A stretch of 64,000 bases of DNA from Brumimicrobium salinarum (GTDB lineage Bacteria; Bacteroidota; Bacteroidia; Flavobacteriales_D; Crocinitomicaceae), in NCBI RefSeq assembly GCF_002844555.1, contig NZ_PJNI01000007.1, positions 62,001 through 126,000 on the forward strand. The letters run 5' to 3'. The translations under genes and the position numbers were made by a program. Shown in pieces: positions 8,673-18,649 of the stretch. The notes beneath the pieces are model-generated. The model had not been told where the DNA came from. It searched no databases and saw only the letters and a list, made by a program, of their open reading frames with translations. The stretch's first letter is position 1, and the number at the start of each line of letters is the position of its first letter.

Positions 8673-10105
8673 TTCTTAATGAACCTGTGCATACTTTGTG
8701 TATTTCTCGAAATAATCTTTACAAAATATACTCCTTTATTAAATCTTGATATATCAATTTTAGTATTTGATTTAACTATGTTTTGGGTTTTTAAAACTCT
8801 TCCAGCAGCATCTATTACTTTCAATTGAGTAGGGCTGTTTTGTGAACCACTTACTGATACATGAATAAAATTCTGTGCAGGATTTGGAAAAACATTAATC
8901 AACGTATTGTTTTTTTCCTCTTCAAGGCTTGCATTATTTACAACCATACAGTCAGAAGTTGCTGAGCAACCATTTTCCGTTACAATTACCGCATAGGATC
9001 CATTAACACTTGGTGTAAAGTCTTGATTAGTAGCTCCAGTAATTGGGCTATTGTCCGAACAATCTATCCATTGATAATCTGCCCCAGTAGCATTAGCTGA
9101 AAGAAACCCACCTCCAACTTGGGTTGTTGTTACATCGGGAACGGTGATAGTTAAATTTAAAGTATAAACTGAATCGCAACCATTAGTCGCTGCTCCCGCT
9201 ACAATATGTGTTGCAGTGTTATTACTTGTTATGTATTGCACTCCATTTATCCATGTAAAAGGACCGCATCTATTGATGGTTTGGGTGGCCGTTTCATTAC
9301 AAGCGCTAGAATAGATAATTCGAATTAAACCATCACCTCCGTCACCACCATTGTAGGTGTTTGATACTGCACCGCTTCCGCCAGCACCATACAAGCCATT
9401 TACACCGTTTCCGCTATATGTTACTCCGTCTCCACCTTCACTATTTATGTTTTGAAATAGCAAATTAGACGCACCAATACCACCGTCAGAATGATTACCT
9501 GCGCAGAATACACCACCAGTCGAAGTACTTGCATTTCCACCAATTGCACCTGCGCTTAATGGCGTTGCTGCTGCTCCACCACCTCCTGATGCGGCTTCAT
9601 CTCCACAAATAGCACCGGAATCGAATGATCCGTTTCCACCTTTACCGCCATCTAAAGTAATATCTCCAAAGGAGTTACTTGCAGAACCACCATTCGCACC
9701 TACGCTAGAATTGTTAGCTGCTCCTTTACCACCTTCGGCTTTTACGCCATTGATGCCATTGACATAAAACCAGGTGTCACCGCCTGCGTTAGCTCCAGAT
9801 GTACCAGAACCACCAGTTCCAATTTCATAGCTTATGGTTTGTCCAACAGTGAAGTTTGTAAATATGGTTTTTGCGTATGCACCACCTCCACCAGCGCCTC
9901 CAACAGCTTCTTCTGTAGAAGTATATGCACCTGCGCCGCCAGCTCCCCAACACTCTACTGAGATTGATGATGGATTTGCAGTTGATGGTACTGTCCAAGA
10001 ACTACCGTTTGTTATGATTACAGTGTCTTGTTGAGCAATTAAATTGCCTGAAAACAATAGGGAAAGTCCGCAAGGGATACCCCAAATTAGATTTCTTAGT
10101 TTCAT
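8669..10105 (-). CDS. Secreted glycine-rich protein with T9SS type A sorting domain
   Basis: Secreted protein of 478 aa: a signal peptide (about 1-25, ending NLIAQ), then a glycine-rich domain (about 30-265) rich in GGAGGGG-type runs and opening with WTVPST...VECWGAGGAG, as in the glycine-rich domain of Bacteroidota surface proteins. A cysteine-containing adhesin-like part (SACNETATQTINRCGPFTW, NGCDSVYTLNLT) follows, then a T9SS sorting domain (INVFPNPAQNFIHV, KVIDAAGRVL, FNKGVYFVKI). It is probably exported through the T9SS. The stop codon lies in the terminal inverted repeat of MITE copy 1, but the sorting domain is intact. Confidence 0.85.
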   Translation of the reverse strand: MKLRNLIWGIPCGLSLLFSGNLIAQQDTVIITNGSSWTVPSTANPSSISVECWGAGGAGAYTSTEEAVGGAGGGGAYAKTIFTNFTVGQTISYEIGTGGSGTSGANAGGDTWFYVNGINGVKAEGGKGAANNSSVGANGGSASNSFGDITLDGGKGGNGSFDSGAICGDEAASGGGGAAATPLSAGAIGGNASTSTGGVFCAGNHSDGGIGASNLLFQNINSEGGDGVTYSGNGVNGLYGAGGSGAVSNTYNGGDGGDGLIRIIYSSACNETATQTINRCGPFTWINGVQYITSNNTATHIVAGAATNGCDSVYTLNLTITVPDVTTTQVGGGFLSANATGADYQWIDCSDNSPITGATNQDFTPSVNGSYAVIVTENGCSATSDCMVVNNASLEEEKNNTLINVFPNPAQNFIHVSVSGSQNSPTQLKVIDAAGRVLKTQNIVKSNTKIDISRFNKGVYFVKIISRNTQSMHRFIKN

Positions 10106-10470
10106 AGTTTGAAATATTAAAAAGTGTTAATTTTTATAACTTAAAATCAAATATAGTCTTTAAAAAGGAAATGTGCAAATGAAGCATGGAATATGTGTTT
10201 TTATAGCAATAGTCTGAAGAGTAAAGTCACTACTGCACGATAAGCGTTAAACCGCTTGTCTGGAATCCTGCATAAAAATATAGGTTTCAAATTTGATGGT
10301 AAAACAAGGACTTTCTTTTGAAAATTTAAGGCTCAGGTGGGGGAGTCACTCTAACGTATCGGTATGAATTGAAGTCGTTGAATAAATTAAATATAAAACG
10401 TAAGAGACCTTGAGGTGGAGAATGTTTTACTTTTTCGGATGGTGAGTTGTTTAATTTTGTACAAATAATT
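10106..10470. other. Non-coding region between two reverse-strand genes
   Basis: 365 bases with no supportable gene. The part nearest 10105 holds a promoter-like box at 10148-10155. The remainder shows no strong hairpin or repeat. Confidence 0.5.
10148..10155 (-). promoter_or_regulatory. Putative -7 promoter box (reverse strand)
   Basis: On the reverse strand this reads TATATTTG, an exact match to TAnnTTTG, 43 bases before the start codon at 10105. Confidence 0.45.
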
Positions 10471-11052
10471 TTATTCTTTTTGTGGGGAAACGAGCAATTG
10501 TTCTATCTTCTCCTGGAAACTATCGCTAAACCAATTGTGCGCTCCAACCTCCTCCATAATAATTGTCCCGTTTTGATCTAAAACATAAGTGGTTGGTAAG
10601 CTATTGGAATCAAATTCTTTTGGGTAATTACTGGCGGGCATATATACAGGTAGATTGTAATTTTTACTTTTTAAAAAGCGTTTTAATGTTTCTGGACTTT
10701 CATTACTAACAAAATAAAATGCGACTTGATTTTGGTATTTGTCATAGAGCTTTTGAAGAGAAGGCATCTCAGCGACACAGGGTGGACACCAGGTTGCCCA
10801 TGAGTTTACAATAGTAACTTTTCCACTAGCAGCAGATAGATTTGTTTGGTTTCCTTCTAAATCAATTAAAACCCAATCTGATGAGCTTATTTCCTTTTGG
10901 TCTTTAACGGCTAATGTTGAAGGAGAACCTGCGAAAACTCTTTGTACGAAAGCCATAACAGGCATACGAACACTTGGAATGAGCATCAATCCAATAAAAA
11001 TAGCAAATAGAATGTCCCATTTCCTTTTTCTTACCCATGCTTTGAAGTTCAT
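10471..11052 (-). CDS. TlpA-family membrane-anchored thiol-disulfide oxidoreductase
   Basis: Protein of 193 aa with an N-terminal membrane anchor (about residues 13-36) and a thioredoxin fold facing the periplasm. The redox motif is WCPPC (C89, C92), followed by a cis-proline region (LPTTYVLD). TlpA/ResA-like proteins keep apocytochrome c or other periplasmic cysteines reduced, or relay electrons to them. It starts one base after the CoA-binding protein gene, so the two are co-transcribed. Confidence 0.9.
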   Translation of the reverse strand: MNFKAWVRKRKWDILFAIFIGLMLIPSVRMPVMAFVQRVFAGSPSTLAVKDQKEISSSDWVLIDLEGNQTNLSAASGKVTIVNSWATWCPPCVAEMPSLQKLYDKYQNQVAFYFVSNESPETLKRFLKSKNYNLPVYMPASNYPKEFDSNSLPTTYVLDQNGTIIMEEVGAHNWFSDSFQEKIEQLLVSPQKE

Positions 11053-11053
11053 A

Positions 11054-11419
11054 TCAATACGTATTTGTGCTTAATAAAACGAGCGTGCAGGCAATTTCTG
11101 CTTGAATACCATTTTCTTCAAGTTGATGTTCAAAACTAGGATTTTCTGTTCCGGGATTAAATATCACACGTTTTGGTTCTAGGCTTAAGATTTTATCATA
11201 AAAATCATTTTGGTTCTTCGCTGATAAATATAAGGTAACCGTATGTATATCGCTTTCATGTGGGAAGGTTGTTGTTATTTCAGTACCGTTGATGTTTCCT
11301 TTGCGATTTCCAAATGCCACTACAGGGACTTGATGCTCTTGTAACATTCGTACGGCCTTGTTTGCATATCTGTTTGTTTTTTCGCTTGCTCCAATTACTA
11401 AAGTCTTCTTTTTATCCAT
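11054..11419 (-). CDS. CoA-binding (Rossmann) domain protein
   Basis: Small protein of 121 aa made entirely of a CoA_binding Rossmann domain: LVIGASEKTNRYANKAVRML near the start, VAFGNRKGNINGTEI in the middle, and RVIFNPGTENP towards the end. It resembles the YccU-type family, whose physiological role is poorly known. It is first in a two-gene operon with the TlpA-like gene. Confidence 0.85.
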   Translation of the reverse strand: MDKKKTLVIGASEKTNRYANKAVRMLQEHQVPVVAFGNRKGNINGTEITTTFPHESDIHTVTLYLSAKNQNDFYDKILSLEPKRVIFNPGTENPSFEHQLEENGIQAEIACTLVLLSTNTY

Positions 11420-11557
11420 TCAACAAATATAAGGATTGTCTTTTAATTGACTATGTTTTAGGGGGGCGTTGAAAATTAAAGTAACATAAGTTACCATTAT
11501 AACAGAGGTCTTTTTTGCAATCTTTAATTAAAGCTCAAGAAAAGCATAAAAAAGTTT

Positions 11558-11565
11558 TAAATTTG
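11558..11565 (+). promoter_or_regulatory. Putative -7 promoter box of the 11.6-18.6 kb operon
   Basis: TAAATTTG matches the TAnnTTTG consensus and sits 25 bases before the ATG at 11591. It would drive the six-gene run that follows. Confidence 0.5.
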
Positions 11566-11590
11566 TAATGAATAAATTAAAATGAAGTAA

Positions 11591-12784
11591 ATGCTACAAT
11601 TATCAGATCGTTTATTGTCAATGGAAGAATCAGCTACTTTGGCTATGTCTCGAAAAAGTCGAGAATTAAAGCAAAAAGGTTTGGATGTAATCTCGCTAAG
11701 TTTAGGAGAGCCCGATTTTAATACACCTGACTTTATAAAAGAAGCTGCTGTAGAAGCAATGAATCAAAATTATACTTCATATACGCCCGTTCCAGGATAT
11801 TTAGAATTAAGAGAGGCAATTGTTAAAAAGTTTAAAAGAGACAATGGTTTAGACTATAGTGCAGATCAGATTGTAGTTTCAACAGGGGCTAAACAATCTA
11901 TTGCCAATTTAATGATGAGCCTTGTTAATCCAGGTGATGAAGTTTTAATACCAGCACCGTATTGGGTTTCCTATATTGAAATTGTAAAAGTAGCAGGAGG
12001 TGTTCCAGTTATTGTAGACGCTACATTAGAAAATGATTTTAAAGTTACTGGAGCAGATATAAAAGAGAAAATAACACCTAAAACAAAAGCAATGATTTTC
12101 TCGTCTCCGTGTAATCCTACAGGGTCTGTTTATGCTAAAGAAGAGTTAAAAGACATCGCCAATGCTTTTGCGGACTACAAGGATATTGTAATTATTTCTG
12201 ATGAAATATACGAACATATTAATTTTAAAGGAAAACATGAAAGCATTGCTCAATTCGATGCTGTTTACGATCAAACAGTTACTGTAAATGGTGTGTCTAA
12301 AGCTTGGGCAATGACAGGGTGGAGAATTGGATATATTGGAGCGCCTAAAAAAATTGCTGCCGCTTGTGGGAAAATGCAAGGACAATCCACTAGTGGAGCC
12401 AATGCGATAGCACAACGCGCTACTATTGCTGCTTTAGAGAAAGACCCCGCTTATTTGGAGGATATGCTTAATGCTTTTAAAAATAGGAGGGCATTGGTTT
12501 TGTCCGCACTAAGAGGAATGGATGGGGTAGAAGTCAATGAACCAGAGGGAGCGTTTTACTTTTTTCCAAATGTATCTGCCTTTTTTGGGAAATCTTTTGA
12601 CGGTAAAAATATTAATGACGCAAATGATCTAGCGATGTATTTATTAGAAGAAGCTCTTGTTGCCGTAGTAACAGGAGATGCTTTTGGTAATCCTAATTGT
12701 ATGCGTATTTCCTACGCCACCGATGAGGCTACACTTACTGAAGCAATGAAGCGGATTGATAAAGCATTACAAAATTTAAAATAA
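11591..12784 (+). CDS. Class I pyridoxal-phosphate aminotransferase (aspartate aminotransferase-like)
   Basis: Cytoplasmic aminotransferase of 397 aa, normal for the family. Seen: SLSLGEPDFNTPDFIKEAA at the start, the STGAKQSI cofactor loop, SSPCNPTGSVY, and the PLP-binding lysine K237 in NGVSKAWAMTGWRIGYIG. C-terminal FGNPNCMRISYA carries the substrate carboxylate-binding arginine. This subgroup usually transfers amino groups from aspartate to 2-oxoglutarate; exact substrate range cannot be read here. Its stop overlaps the start of the next gene. Confidence 0.92.
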   Translation: MLQLSDRLLSMEESATLAMSRKSRELKQKGLDVISLSLGEPDFNTPDFIKEAAVEAMNQNYTSYTPVPGYLELREAIVKKFKRDNGLDYSADQIVVSTGAKQSIANLMMSLVNPGDEVLIPAPYWVSYIEIVKVAGGVPVIVDATLENDFKVTGADIKEKITPKTKAMIFSSPCNPTGSVYAKEELKDIANAFADYKDIVIISDEIYEHINFKGKHESIAQFDAVYDQTVTVNGVSKAWAMTGWRIGYIGAPKKIAAACGKMQGQSTSGANAIAQRATIAALEKDPAYLEDMLNAFKNRRALVLSALRGMDGVEVNEPEGAFYFFPNVSAFFGKSFDGKNINDANDLAMYLLEEALVAVVTGDAFGNPNCMRISYATDEATLTEAMKRIDKALQNLK

Positions 12785-13770
12785 TGACACTTGAAACACT
12801 TTTTGAGGCGTTTAAGCAAAAAAAAATCATAGTACTTGGTGATGTTATGATTGACGCTTATTTATCAGGAAAGGTTGATCGCGTTAGTCCTGAAGCTCCT
12901 GTTCCTATCATTAACTTTTCCAAACATGAAGAGCGATTAGGAGGAGCAGCTAATGTAGCTTTGAATTTGATTAGTTTAGGCGCGCAAGTTGCCATGGCAA
13001 GCGTGATCGGAAATGATAAGAATGCAAATGCTTTAATCCAACTGTTTGAGGAGAAGTCAATAAACACCACCGGCTTAATACGTTCAGATGATAGAGAGAC
13101 AACTGTGAAAACACGAGTTCTTGGAAATTATCAACAACTACTGAGAATTGATCAGGAACAAACAGATGATATTAATCTAGAGCAAGAAAAGCAGTTGTTA
13201 AATCAAATTGAGTCGCTACTAAAACAAGGATATGACGCATTGATTTTTCAAGACTATAATAAAGGTGTGTTGACAGAATCACTGATCAAGCAAGTGATTG
13301 AATTAACAGAAAAATATGATGTCATCACTACAGTTGATCCAAAACTGAAGAACTTTTTAGCTTACGAAGGTGTAACGCTATTTAAGCCTAATTTAAAAGA
13401 GTTAGCTGAAGGTGTTCAAATGAAAATTGATTTTGAAAAAGATCGACCGCAATTTAATCAAGCCATAAAAAAGCTCAAGAAAACTTTAAATCCAGCTATA
13501 ATTTTTGTGACATTAAGTGAGCACGGTGTTTATATAGAAGATAATAAAGAATCACAGCATATTGAAGCTCATGCCCGAACAATTTCTGATGTATCTGGTG
13601 CAGGTGATACCGTTATAAGTGTAGCGACCCTTTGTTTGGTTGCAGGAATGAAGGTGTCTCGATTAGCTTCCATGGCAAATCTTGCAGGAGGAATTGTTTG
13701 TGAATATCGGGGAGTTGTAGCAATTAAAGCTGATGAGTTGTTTAAAGAAGCTAAAAAACTCAATGTCTGA
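12784..13770 (+). CDS. PfkB-family kinase, heptose-7-phosphate kinase (RfaE1/HldE-N) type
   Basis: Ribokinase-fold sugar kinase of 328 aa. GDVMIDAYLSGKVDRVSPEAPVPI and the LGGAANVALNL segment are typical of RfaE domain I, which phosphorylates D-glycero-D-manno-heptose 7-phosphate in ADP-heptose synthesis. The anion-hole/catalytic motif DVSGAGDT is at about residue 270. The C-terminal nucleotidyltransferase domain of HldE is absent. In Bacteroidota this stand-alone kinase is common and its true substrate is uncertain. It overlaps both neighbours by one base, so translation is coupled. Confidence 0.85.
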   Translation: MTLETLFEAFKQKKIIVLGDVMIDAYLSGKVDRVSPEAPVPIINFSKHEERLGGAANVALNLISLGAQVAMASVIGNDKNANALIQLFEEKSINTTGLIRSDDRETTVKTRVLGNYQQLLRIDQEQTDDINLEQEKQLLNQIESLLKQGYDALIFQDYNKGVLTESLIKQVIELTEKYDVITTVDPKLKNFLAYEGVTLFKPNLKELAEGVQMKIDFEKDRPQFNQAIKKLKKTLNPAIIFVTLSEHGVYIEDNKESQHIEAHARTISDVSGAGDTVISVATLCLVAGMKVSRLASMANLAGGIVCEYRGVVAIKADELFKEAKKLNV

Positions 13771-15599
13771 TGTGGTTAGACAATCTCAGAGAAAAGATTA
13801 ATCTTAATCTTTACAGTTCTAAAAAATTTGTTCTCGCATTGTTTAGGTGGGTTCATATCGTTGTGGCACTTTCGATGATAGGTGTCTTAATTTATTATTA
13901 TGGTTTTCCGCACACAACAGAGCGAAAAGAGTTTTTAACACGGCTTATAGAGTTTAGTTTCTTATTTTATATCATTCGTTTTTTCGTCAAAATCATTTAT
14001 GATTACAGTCCATATCAATACATGAAAAAACATTGGGCTGAAACGGTGATTGTTTTTCTTTTAATATTAGAAGGTATTTCATATAACTTTTTCGATGTTA
14101 TATTGGCTTCTAGATTTTTTGAATATATTGGTTTTGAAAGTTTAGCAGAGTTTTCGAATTTAACCATTCAGCTTTTCTTTGTAGCCTATATCTTTATGGA
14201 AATCTTCAAAAAAAGAAATTTCAGACAATATTTTAAAATTCACCCCGGTTTACTTTTTACACTTTCTATTTTGGGAATAATTTTAATAGGAACAGGACTG
14301 CTTCTTTTACCAGAAATGACGCAATCCAATTACAATCTCTCTTTTGTCGATAGTTTGTTTCTTGCTACCTCGTCTACAAGTGTAACCGGATTAACAACAA
14401 TTGATGTCAGTACAATCTTAACTTTAAAAGGACAGGTTGTTGTTTTATTTTTAATTCAATTAGGAGCCTTGAACACTATCGCTTTTGCTGCCTTATATTT
14501 GTTAATTGCAAAGTTTGGAATTGGGCTAAAGCAACATGAAGTTATAGAAGACTTCGTAAATGAGTCCTCGTTTTTAGATACAGAAAAAATGTTCTTTCGT
14601 ATAGTGAAATGGACGCTAATAATTGAGTTTATTGGCTTTTTGTGTGTTTTTATTTTGCTCGAACCAAAGGGGATGTTTGAAGATTTATCTGCACGACTCT
14701 ATCATTCCCTATTTCATGCAGTTTCTAGTTTTTGTAATGCCGGTATTTCAACAATTCCTAATGGCTTAATGAATGTGCTAACAGCCGACAATTACCTGTT
14801 GCATACCGTTACGTTGGGATTGTTTTTCTTAGGTGGATTTGGTATGATTTATCTATTTGATATTTTCGGAATTAAAAGCTTAAGACACCGCATGAAATTT
14901 CCATGGAAAACTCTCCGGTTTGATACGAAAATTACTTTGTACACAACCTTGATTCTTTTAGTTATTGGTGCAATTGTGTTTTTTACTTTCGAATACAACA
15001 GAAGTTTGGATGGCAAGTCTGGCTTTGGATCTTTGGTCACCACTTTGTTCAGTTCTATGACAACGAGAAACGCCGGGTTTAGTACAGTCGACATATCAAC
15101 CTTGAGTCTTCCTGTTATGGTGTTCTTTCTCTTCTTAATGTTTGTAGGTGCTAGTTCGGGATCTGCCGGTGGTGGTATTCGTGTTTCTACATTTGCGATT
15201 ATGATGAGTTCAGTAATTTCAACCATTAAAAGAAAGCCGCATGTTGAGTTATTTAAACGCACTGTTGACAATGATTTGGTTTTAAAAGCATATTCTATCT
15301 TCATATTCTTTATTGCTGGAAACTTAATTGGTATTTTTGCACTTTTGGTTACCGAATATCAGGCTGTGGAAGCAGGACAATTTAAATTAATAGACGTTAT
15401 ATTTGAACATGTTTCTGCTATGAGTACGGTCGGATTATCGACAGGAATAACTCCCGCTTTAAGTGAACCAGGCAAAATAATAATAGTGATTGCTATGTTT
15501 ATTGGGCGTGTTGGAACATTAACGGTAGCTTATTTGTTCGGTAAACAAGTAATGAGTAGAAGATATAAATATCCTAAGGGACACACAATGATTGGTTAG
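13770..15599 (+). CDS. trkH: TrkH-family potassium uptake protein
   Basis: Polytopic membrane protein of 609 aa with the four pore-loop repeats of the SKT family: SVTGLTTID near residue 208, NAGISTI near 325, RNAGFSTVD near 435 and STVGLSTGI near 555. Each has the glycine of the potassium filter. It translocates K+ (possibly Na+ coupled) and normally needs a cytoplasmic TrkA/KtrA partner, which is not in this window. The N-terminal extension of about 150 aa with extra membrane helices is a feature of the Bacteroidota form. Confidence 0.93.
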   Translation: MWLDNLREKINLNLYSSKKFVLALFRWVHIVVALSMIGVLIYYYGFPHTTERKEFLTRLIEFSFLFYIIRFFVKIIYDYSPYQYMKKHWAETVIVFLLILEGISYNFFDVILASRFFEYIGFESLAEFSNLTIQLFFVAYIFMEIFKKRNFRQYFKIHPGLLFTLSILGIILIGTGLLLLPEMTQSNYNLSFVDSLFLATSSTSVTGLTTIDVSTILTLKGQVVVLFLIQLGALNTIAFAALYLLIAKFGIGLKQHEVIEDFVNESSFLDTEKMFFRIVKWTLIIEFIGFLCVFILLEPKGMFEDLSARLYHSLFHAVSSFCNAGISTIPNGLMNVLTADNYLLHTVTLGLFFLGGFGMIYLFDIFGIKSLRHRMKFPWKTLRFDTKITLYTTLILLVIGAIVFFTFEYNRSLDGKSGFGSLVTTLFSSMTTRNAGFSTVDISTLSLPVMVFFLFLMFVGASSGSAGGGIRVSTFAIMMSSVISTIKRKPHVELFKRTVDNDLVLKAYSIFIFFIAGNLIGIFALLVTEYQAVEAGQFKLIDVIFEHVSAMSTVGLSTGITPALSEPGKIIIVIAMFIGRVGTLTVAYLFGKQVMSRRYKYPKGHTMIG

Positions 15600-15601
15600 T
15601 T

Positions 15602-16336
15602 ATGACAAAAGAAAAAGTAGTAAAGCCATACAATAAAACAGACAAGTCAAAAAAAGAAGAAGTTGCAGAAATGTTTGACAATATTTCTGCAAAGTATGAT
15701 TTTCTTAATCACTTTTTATCCTTAGGTATAGATCATCTCTGGAGAAAAAAGGCCATTAAAATGTTGCGAGAAGTCAAACCAAAGAAGGTGATTGATTTAG
15801 CAACAGGAACGGGTGATTTCGCTTTAGCGGCCCTAAAATTAAATCCAGAAAAGGTTGTAGGTGTTGATATTTCTAATGGAATGTTAGAAAAAGGACGTGA
15901 AAAAATAAAAAAGAAAGGCAAGGAGAATATCATTTCTATGGTCAATGGTGATTCTGAAGATTTACCCTTTGAAGATAATGAATTTGATGCCTTGACAGTT
16001 GGTTTTGGTGTGAGAAACTATGAAAACCTTGAAAAAGGACTCGCTGAAATGCTCCGTGTTATTGCTCCAGGGGGAAAAGCTGTAATTTTGGAGTTCTCAA
16101 AACCTAAAAAGTTTCCGATTAAACAATTGTTTGGTTTTTATTCTAAATATGTAATTCCTGCTATGGGAAAATCGATTTCAAAGGATAGCTCTGCCTATGA
16201 GTATTTACCTGAGTCTGTTGCTGCATTTCCAGAAGGTCAAGATTTTTTATCTATCTTAGATAAATTAGGATATAAAAATACATCAGCAAAATTAGTGTCT
16301 GGTGGAATAGCAACTATTTATACCGGTACAAAATAA
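15602..16336 (+). CDS. menG: Demethylmenaquinone methyltransferase (MenG/UbiE)
   Basis: SAM-dependent C-methyltransferase of 244 aa making menaquinone from demethylmenaquinone, the last step of the pathway. SAM motif I is VIDLATGTGDFAL at about 63-75. UbiE signatures include EEVAEMFDNISAKYDFLNHFLSLGID and the C-terminal GGIATIYTG. It sits 2 bases after trkH and before porT, an order often seen in Bacteroidota. The window also carries menE, consistent with menaquinone as the quinone. Confidence 0.95.
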   Translation: MTKEKVVKPYNKTDKSKKEEVAEMFDNISAKYDFLNHFLSLGIDHLWRKKAIKMLREVKPKKVIDLATGTGDFALAALKLNPEKVVGVDISNGMLEKGREKIKKKGKENIISMVNGDSEDLPFEDNEFDALTVGFGVRNYENLEKGLAEMLRVIAPGGKAVILEFSKPKKFPIKQLFGFYSKYVIPAMGKSISKDSSAYEYLPESVAAFPEGQDFLSILDKLGYKNTSAKLVSGGIATIYTGTK

Positions 16337-16367
16337 AAAACAGGATTAAACGTTTTTATTGATCAGT

Positions 16368-17096
16368 ATGTTGAAACAAATCATATTTAGTATTGCTTTT
16401 ATTACATTAACCATAGGTGTGGCTTTTTCACAACGTAATCCGCTTACCCAAAATTATCGTAAGTTTGATCGAAAGCTCATCCATTTTGGTTTTATGTTGG
16501 GCGTTAATACTGCTGATTTTTCAACTAGGTACAAACCGAATATGCTAGCCGATTATAATACGTATGATATTGCCAATAAAAGTCAGCCCGGTTTTCAATT
16601 AGGGATCATTAGCTCGTTAAAGTTAGGAACTCCTTTAATTCGTTTGCGTTTTATCCCCTCTTTATCATTTACAGAAAGAAATTTGATTTATACCTACATC
16701 GCAGATGATAATGAGGAAATGAAATTAGAAACTGAAAAGCAAATAGTAGGTTCAACCAATTTAGATTTCCCTTTGTTGTTCAAGTTTAGAACAGCTCGAT
16801 ATAACAATTTTGCGGCGTATATTATTGCTGGAGCACAATATACACTTGACTTACAGTCACAAGAGGAAACCGCTCAAAAGTTTAGTGATCCTTTCATTAA
16901 AATATTTCGAGACGATTTTCAGGCTCAAATTGGGGCAGGCGCTGATTTTTTCTTACCATTCTTCAAGTTTGGAATTGAATTAAAGTTATCACATGGCTTT
17001 AAAAACGCGCTAATTCAAGACAATACACCATTGTCAAGGCCAATTAATGCTTTGTACAATCGCGTGTGGTGGATTTCATTAACATTTGAGGGGTAA
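16368..17096 (+). CDS. porT: Type IX secretion/gliding protein PorT
   Basis: Outer-membrane beta-barrel protein of 242 aa needed for T9SS function. The signal peptide MLKQIIFSIAFITLTIGVAFS is followed by KLIHFGFMLGVNTADF, the typical PorT opening, then strands with charged turns and a C-terminal aromatic pattern. The start is the ATG at 16368 rather than the TTG nine bases earlier, since it gives a clean signal peptide. Position after menG supports the call. It overlaps the next gene by one base. Confidence 0.88.
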   Translation: MLKQIIFSIAFITLTIGVAFSQRNPLTQNYRKFDRKLIHFGFMLGVNTADFSTRYKPNMLADYNTYDIANKSQPGFQLGIISSLKLGTPLIRLRFIPSLSFTERNLIYTYIADDNEEMKLETEKQIVGSTNLDFPLLFKFRTARYNNFAAYIIAGAQYTLDLQSQEETAQKFSDPFIKIFRDDFQAQIGAGADFFLPFFKFGIELKLSHGFKNALIQDNTPLSRPINALYNRVWWISLTFEG

Positions 17097-18649
17097 TGGA
17101 AAATACGGTTCAGATTCAGGTCTTGCCAGAGCAGTTAAGTGATGAGGAGTTTATCTTAAAGCAGGCCAACAGAAAAAATAAAAATTCTAATTTCCCTTAT
17201 TTCTACATCCGTAAACGTTCTATTGATGCACGTAAAAAACCTGTGAAATACAATCTGCAAGTGGTTTTATGTATTGAAAATGAAACGCCTAAACTTCCAG
17301 AAGTTTTTTATAAAAATGTTTCCAAAAAAGAACCTATTTTTATTGTTGGAGCAGGTCCAGCAGGACTTTTTGCAGCTCTTGAAGCCATAGAGCTTGGATT
17401 TAAACCCATAGTTTTTGAACGTGGAAAAGATGTTCGGGAACGCAGAAGAGACTTGGCGAAAATCAATAAAGAACACGTGGTTAATCCAGAATCTAATTAT
17501 TGTTTTGGAGAAGGAGGAGCAGGAACGTATTCGGATGGAAAATTATATACACGTTCAAAAAAACGTGGAAATGTGATGAAAGTCTTATCCTTATTTGTTC
17601 AATTTGGAGCTCCTTATGATATTTTAGTAGACGCACATCCGCATATTGGTACGAATAAATTACCGAAAATTATTACTGCAATGCGAGAACAAATCATTGC
17701 AGCAGGTGGCGAAGTACATTTTAATACAAAAGTTACAGATTTTATTATCAAAGCAAATAAAATTGATGGACTTGAATTGAATGGTCATAAGAAAATAAAA
17801 ACAAATCATGTTGTTTTAGCCACTGGCCATTCTGCAAGAGATATTTTCAAACTTCTGCATCAACGAGGCGTAAAAATGGAGGCTAAGGGTTTTGCGCTTG
17901 GTGTACGAATCGAACATCCACAGGCGTTAATTGACCAAATACAATATCACGGACGTTTGAATGATGAGTTTTTGCCACCCGCAACTTATAGTTTGGTTAC
18001 TCAGGTTAGAAAAACAGGCGTTTACTCTTTTTGTATGTGTCCAGGTGGTATTGTAGCACCTTGCGCCACTGCTCCTGGAGAAGTAGTGACCAACGGATGG
18101 TCTCCTTCCAAACGAAATAATCCCTATTCAAATTCTGGAATTGTTGTAGAAATTGATCCCAAACGACTACCCAATTACACGAAAAACAATCCTTTTGTTG
18201 GTTTAGATTTTCAAGCGAAAGTAGAGCAAGATTGTTGGATTGCCGCTGGTAAAACGCAAGCAGTTCCAGCCCAACGCATGCTTGATTTTGTGAACAGAAA
18301 GAAATCTAAAGATCTGCCTAAAAGTAGTCATCAACCTGGAATGGTAAGCGTAGATTTAAACCAAGTTTTACCTCATTTTTTGGCAGATGCACTCAGAAAG
18401 GCATTTAAAGATTTTGGTCGAAAAATGAATGGGTACTTAACCAATGAAGCAGTGTTAATGGCACCAGAATCTAGAACTTCTTCCCCAGTTGCTATTCCTA
18501 GAGACCCAAAATCATTAGAACATGTCGAAGTTTCAGGCCTATATCCATGTGGAGAAGGTGCTGGATATGCTGGTGGGATTGCTTCTGCTGCCGTTGATGG
18601 TCTTAATTGTGTTCAAGCAATCGCAAAGAAAGTGAACAGTTCGATTTAA
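17096..18649 (+). CDS. FAD-dependent oxidoreductase of the COG2509 type
   Basis: Protein of 517 aa with an N-terminal extension of about 75 aa, then a dinucleotide-binding motif IVGAGPAGLFAALEA at about 82-96 followed by FERGKDVRERRRD. The stretch NYCFGEGGAGTYSDGKLYTR and the C-terminal PCGEGAGYAGGIASAAVDG are characteristic of this conserved but functionally undefined family. Substrate and electron acceptor are unknown. It is the last gene of the forward run starting at 11591. Confidence 0.85.
   Translation: MENTVQIQVLPEQLSDEEFILKQANRKNKNSNFPYFYIRKRSIDARKKPVKYNLQVVLCIENETPKLPEVFYKNVSKKEPIFIVGAGPAGLFAALEAIELGFKPIVFERGKDVRERRRDLAKINKEHVVNPESNYCFGEGGAGTYSDGKLYTRSKKRGNVMKVLSLFVQFGAPYDILVDAHPHIGTNKLPKIITAMREQIIAAGGEVHFNTKVTDFIIKANKIDGLELNGHKKIKTNHVVLATGHSARDIFKLLHQRGVKMEAKGFALGVRIEHPQALIDQIQYHGRLNDEFLPPATYSLVTQVRKTGVYSFCMCPGGIVAPCATAPGEVVTNGWSPSKRNNPYSNSGIVVEIDPKRLPNYTKNNPFVGLDFQAKVEQDCWIAAGKTQAVPAQRMLDFVNRKKSKDLPKSSHQPGMVSVDLNQVLPHFLADALRKAFKDFGRKMNGYLTNEAVLMAPESRTSSPVAIPRDPKSLEHVEVSGLYPCGEGAGYAGGIASAAVDGLNCVQAIAKKVNSSI

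Noticed and set aside
9834-10034. Proline/alanine-rich forward frame
   Set aside because: Complement of the glycine-rich domain codons of the T9SS gene at 8669-10105.
14849-15304. Long reverse frame within trkH
   Set aside because: Shadow of the trkH coding sequence; no start signal or recognisable domain.
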